DNA from: an uncultured Eubacteriales bacterium
Lineage (GTDB): Bacteria; Bacillota; Clostridia; Oscillospirales; CAG-272
DNA: 6,204 bases
Assembly: GCA_934462885.1 (NCBI GenBank)
Contig: CAKSJC010000102.1
Location: 1 to 6,204, forward strand
Direction: 5' to 3'
Shown here: positions 6,017-6,204 of the stretch, in pieces
How positions within the stretch are numbered: position 1 is the first letter of the stretch
How the letters are laid out: each line of letters opens with the position of its first letter
The notes under the pieces: generated by a model
What the model saw: the letters and a program-made list of their open reading frames with translations, nothing else
Told to the model about the DNA's origin: nothing
Databases searched by the model: none
Position numbers and translations under genes: made by a program

Positions 6017-6204
6017 GGTTCTTTCTTTCAAGAAAGAACCAAAGAACTTTCGGACTGAGGTAACAGGGGTGTATTGCAGACGGATATGGTTCAGTTTAGA
6101 TTACAGCCGATACTCAGCTTGCCGACATAAAGACGTCCGTAAACTGAGTATCCGCATAAACCAAGGCTTAACTAAATTTGTCTGCACGACATCAAAAACT
6201 TTCT
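6017..6204. repeat. Interspersed repeat, copy D (right end cut by window)
   Basis: Same orientation as the others. H1 palindrome at 6017-6040 has TC at its centre. H2 arms are GATACTCAG (6109-6117) and CTGAGTATC (6144-6152), and the left H3 arm is 6194-6203 before the window ends. It is two bases shorter than copy B between H1 and H2 (near 6060). It lies upstream of the yqhQ promoter; no gene is visible in 5985-6204. Confidence 0.92.

Overview
The window carries four genes, all on the minus strand, plus four copies of one interspersed intergenic repeat. Reading with transcription (right to left) the genes are: a DUF1385/YqhQ-type membrane protein, the release-factor glutamine methyltransferase PrmC, 2-isopropylmalate synthase LeuA, and an (R)-citramalate synthase CimA. 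The yqhQ-prmC pair is typical of Firmicutes, and the protein sequences and SD-type ribosome binding sites fit a member of the Clostridia, perhaps an uncultured gut Oscillospirales-like lineage. The phylum-level guess is reasonable; anything finer is an inference.

Layout. 1-524: no gene; two tandem copies of the repeat with an exact 245-bp period, then a degenerate 9-bp minisatellite that runs up to the cimA stop. 525-2099: cimA. 2100-2372: a gap almost filled by a third copy. 2373-3947: leuA, whose last ~20 codons lie inside repeat sequence. 3965-4801: prmC. 4803-5900: yqhQ. 5901-5982: leader and a good sigma-A type promoter on the minus strand. 5983-6204: a fourth copy, cut by the window edge.

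The promoter near 5950-5978 probably drives yqhQ-prmC-leuA. yqhQ and prmC are one base apart (stop and start nearly overlap), and the leuA SD overlaps the prmC stop codon. cimA may be read through the repeat in the same transcript; it has its own strong SD. LeuA (acetyl-CoA + 2-oxoisovalerate) begins leucine synthesis. CimA (acetyl-CoA + pyruvate) begins threonine-independent isoleucine synthesis. Together they suggest a cell that makes branched-chain amino acids from pyruvate and acetyl-CoA, with housekeeping genes upstream in the same operon.

The least explained element is the repeat: a unit of about 237 bp, similar in all copies, all in one orientation, with four ordered inverted repeats (H1-H4). 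I see no protein, CRISPR array, tRNA, T-box or transposase associated with it. Its third copy has become part of the leuA reading frame.
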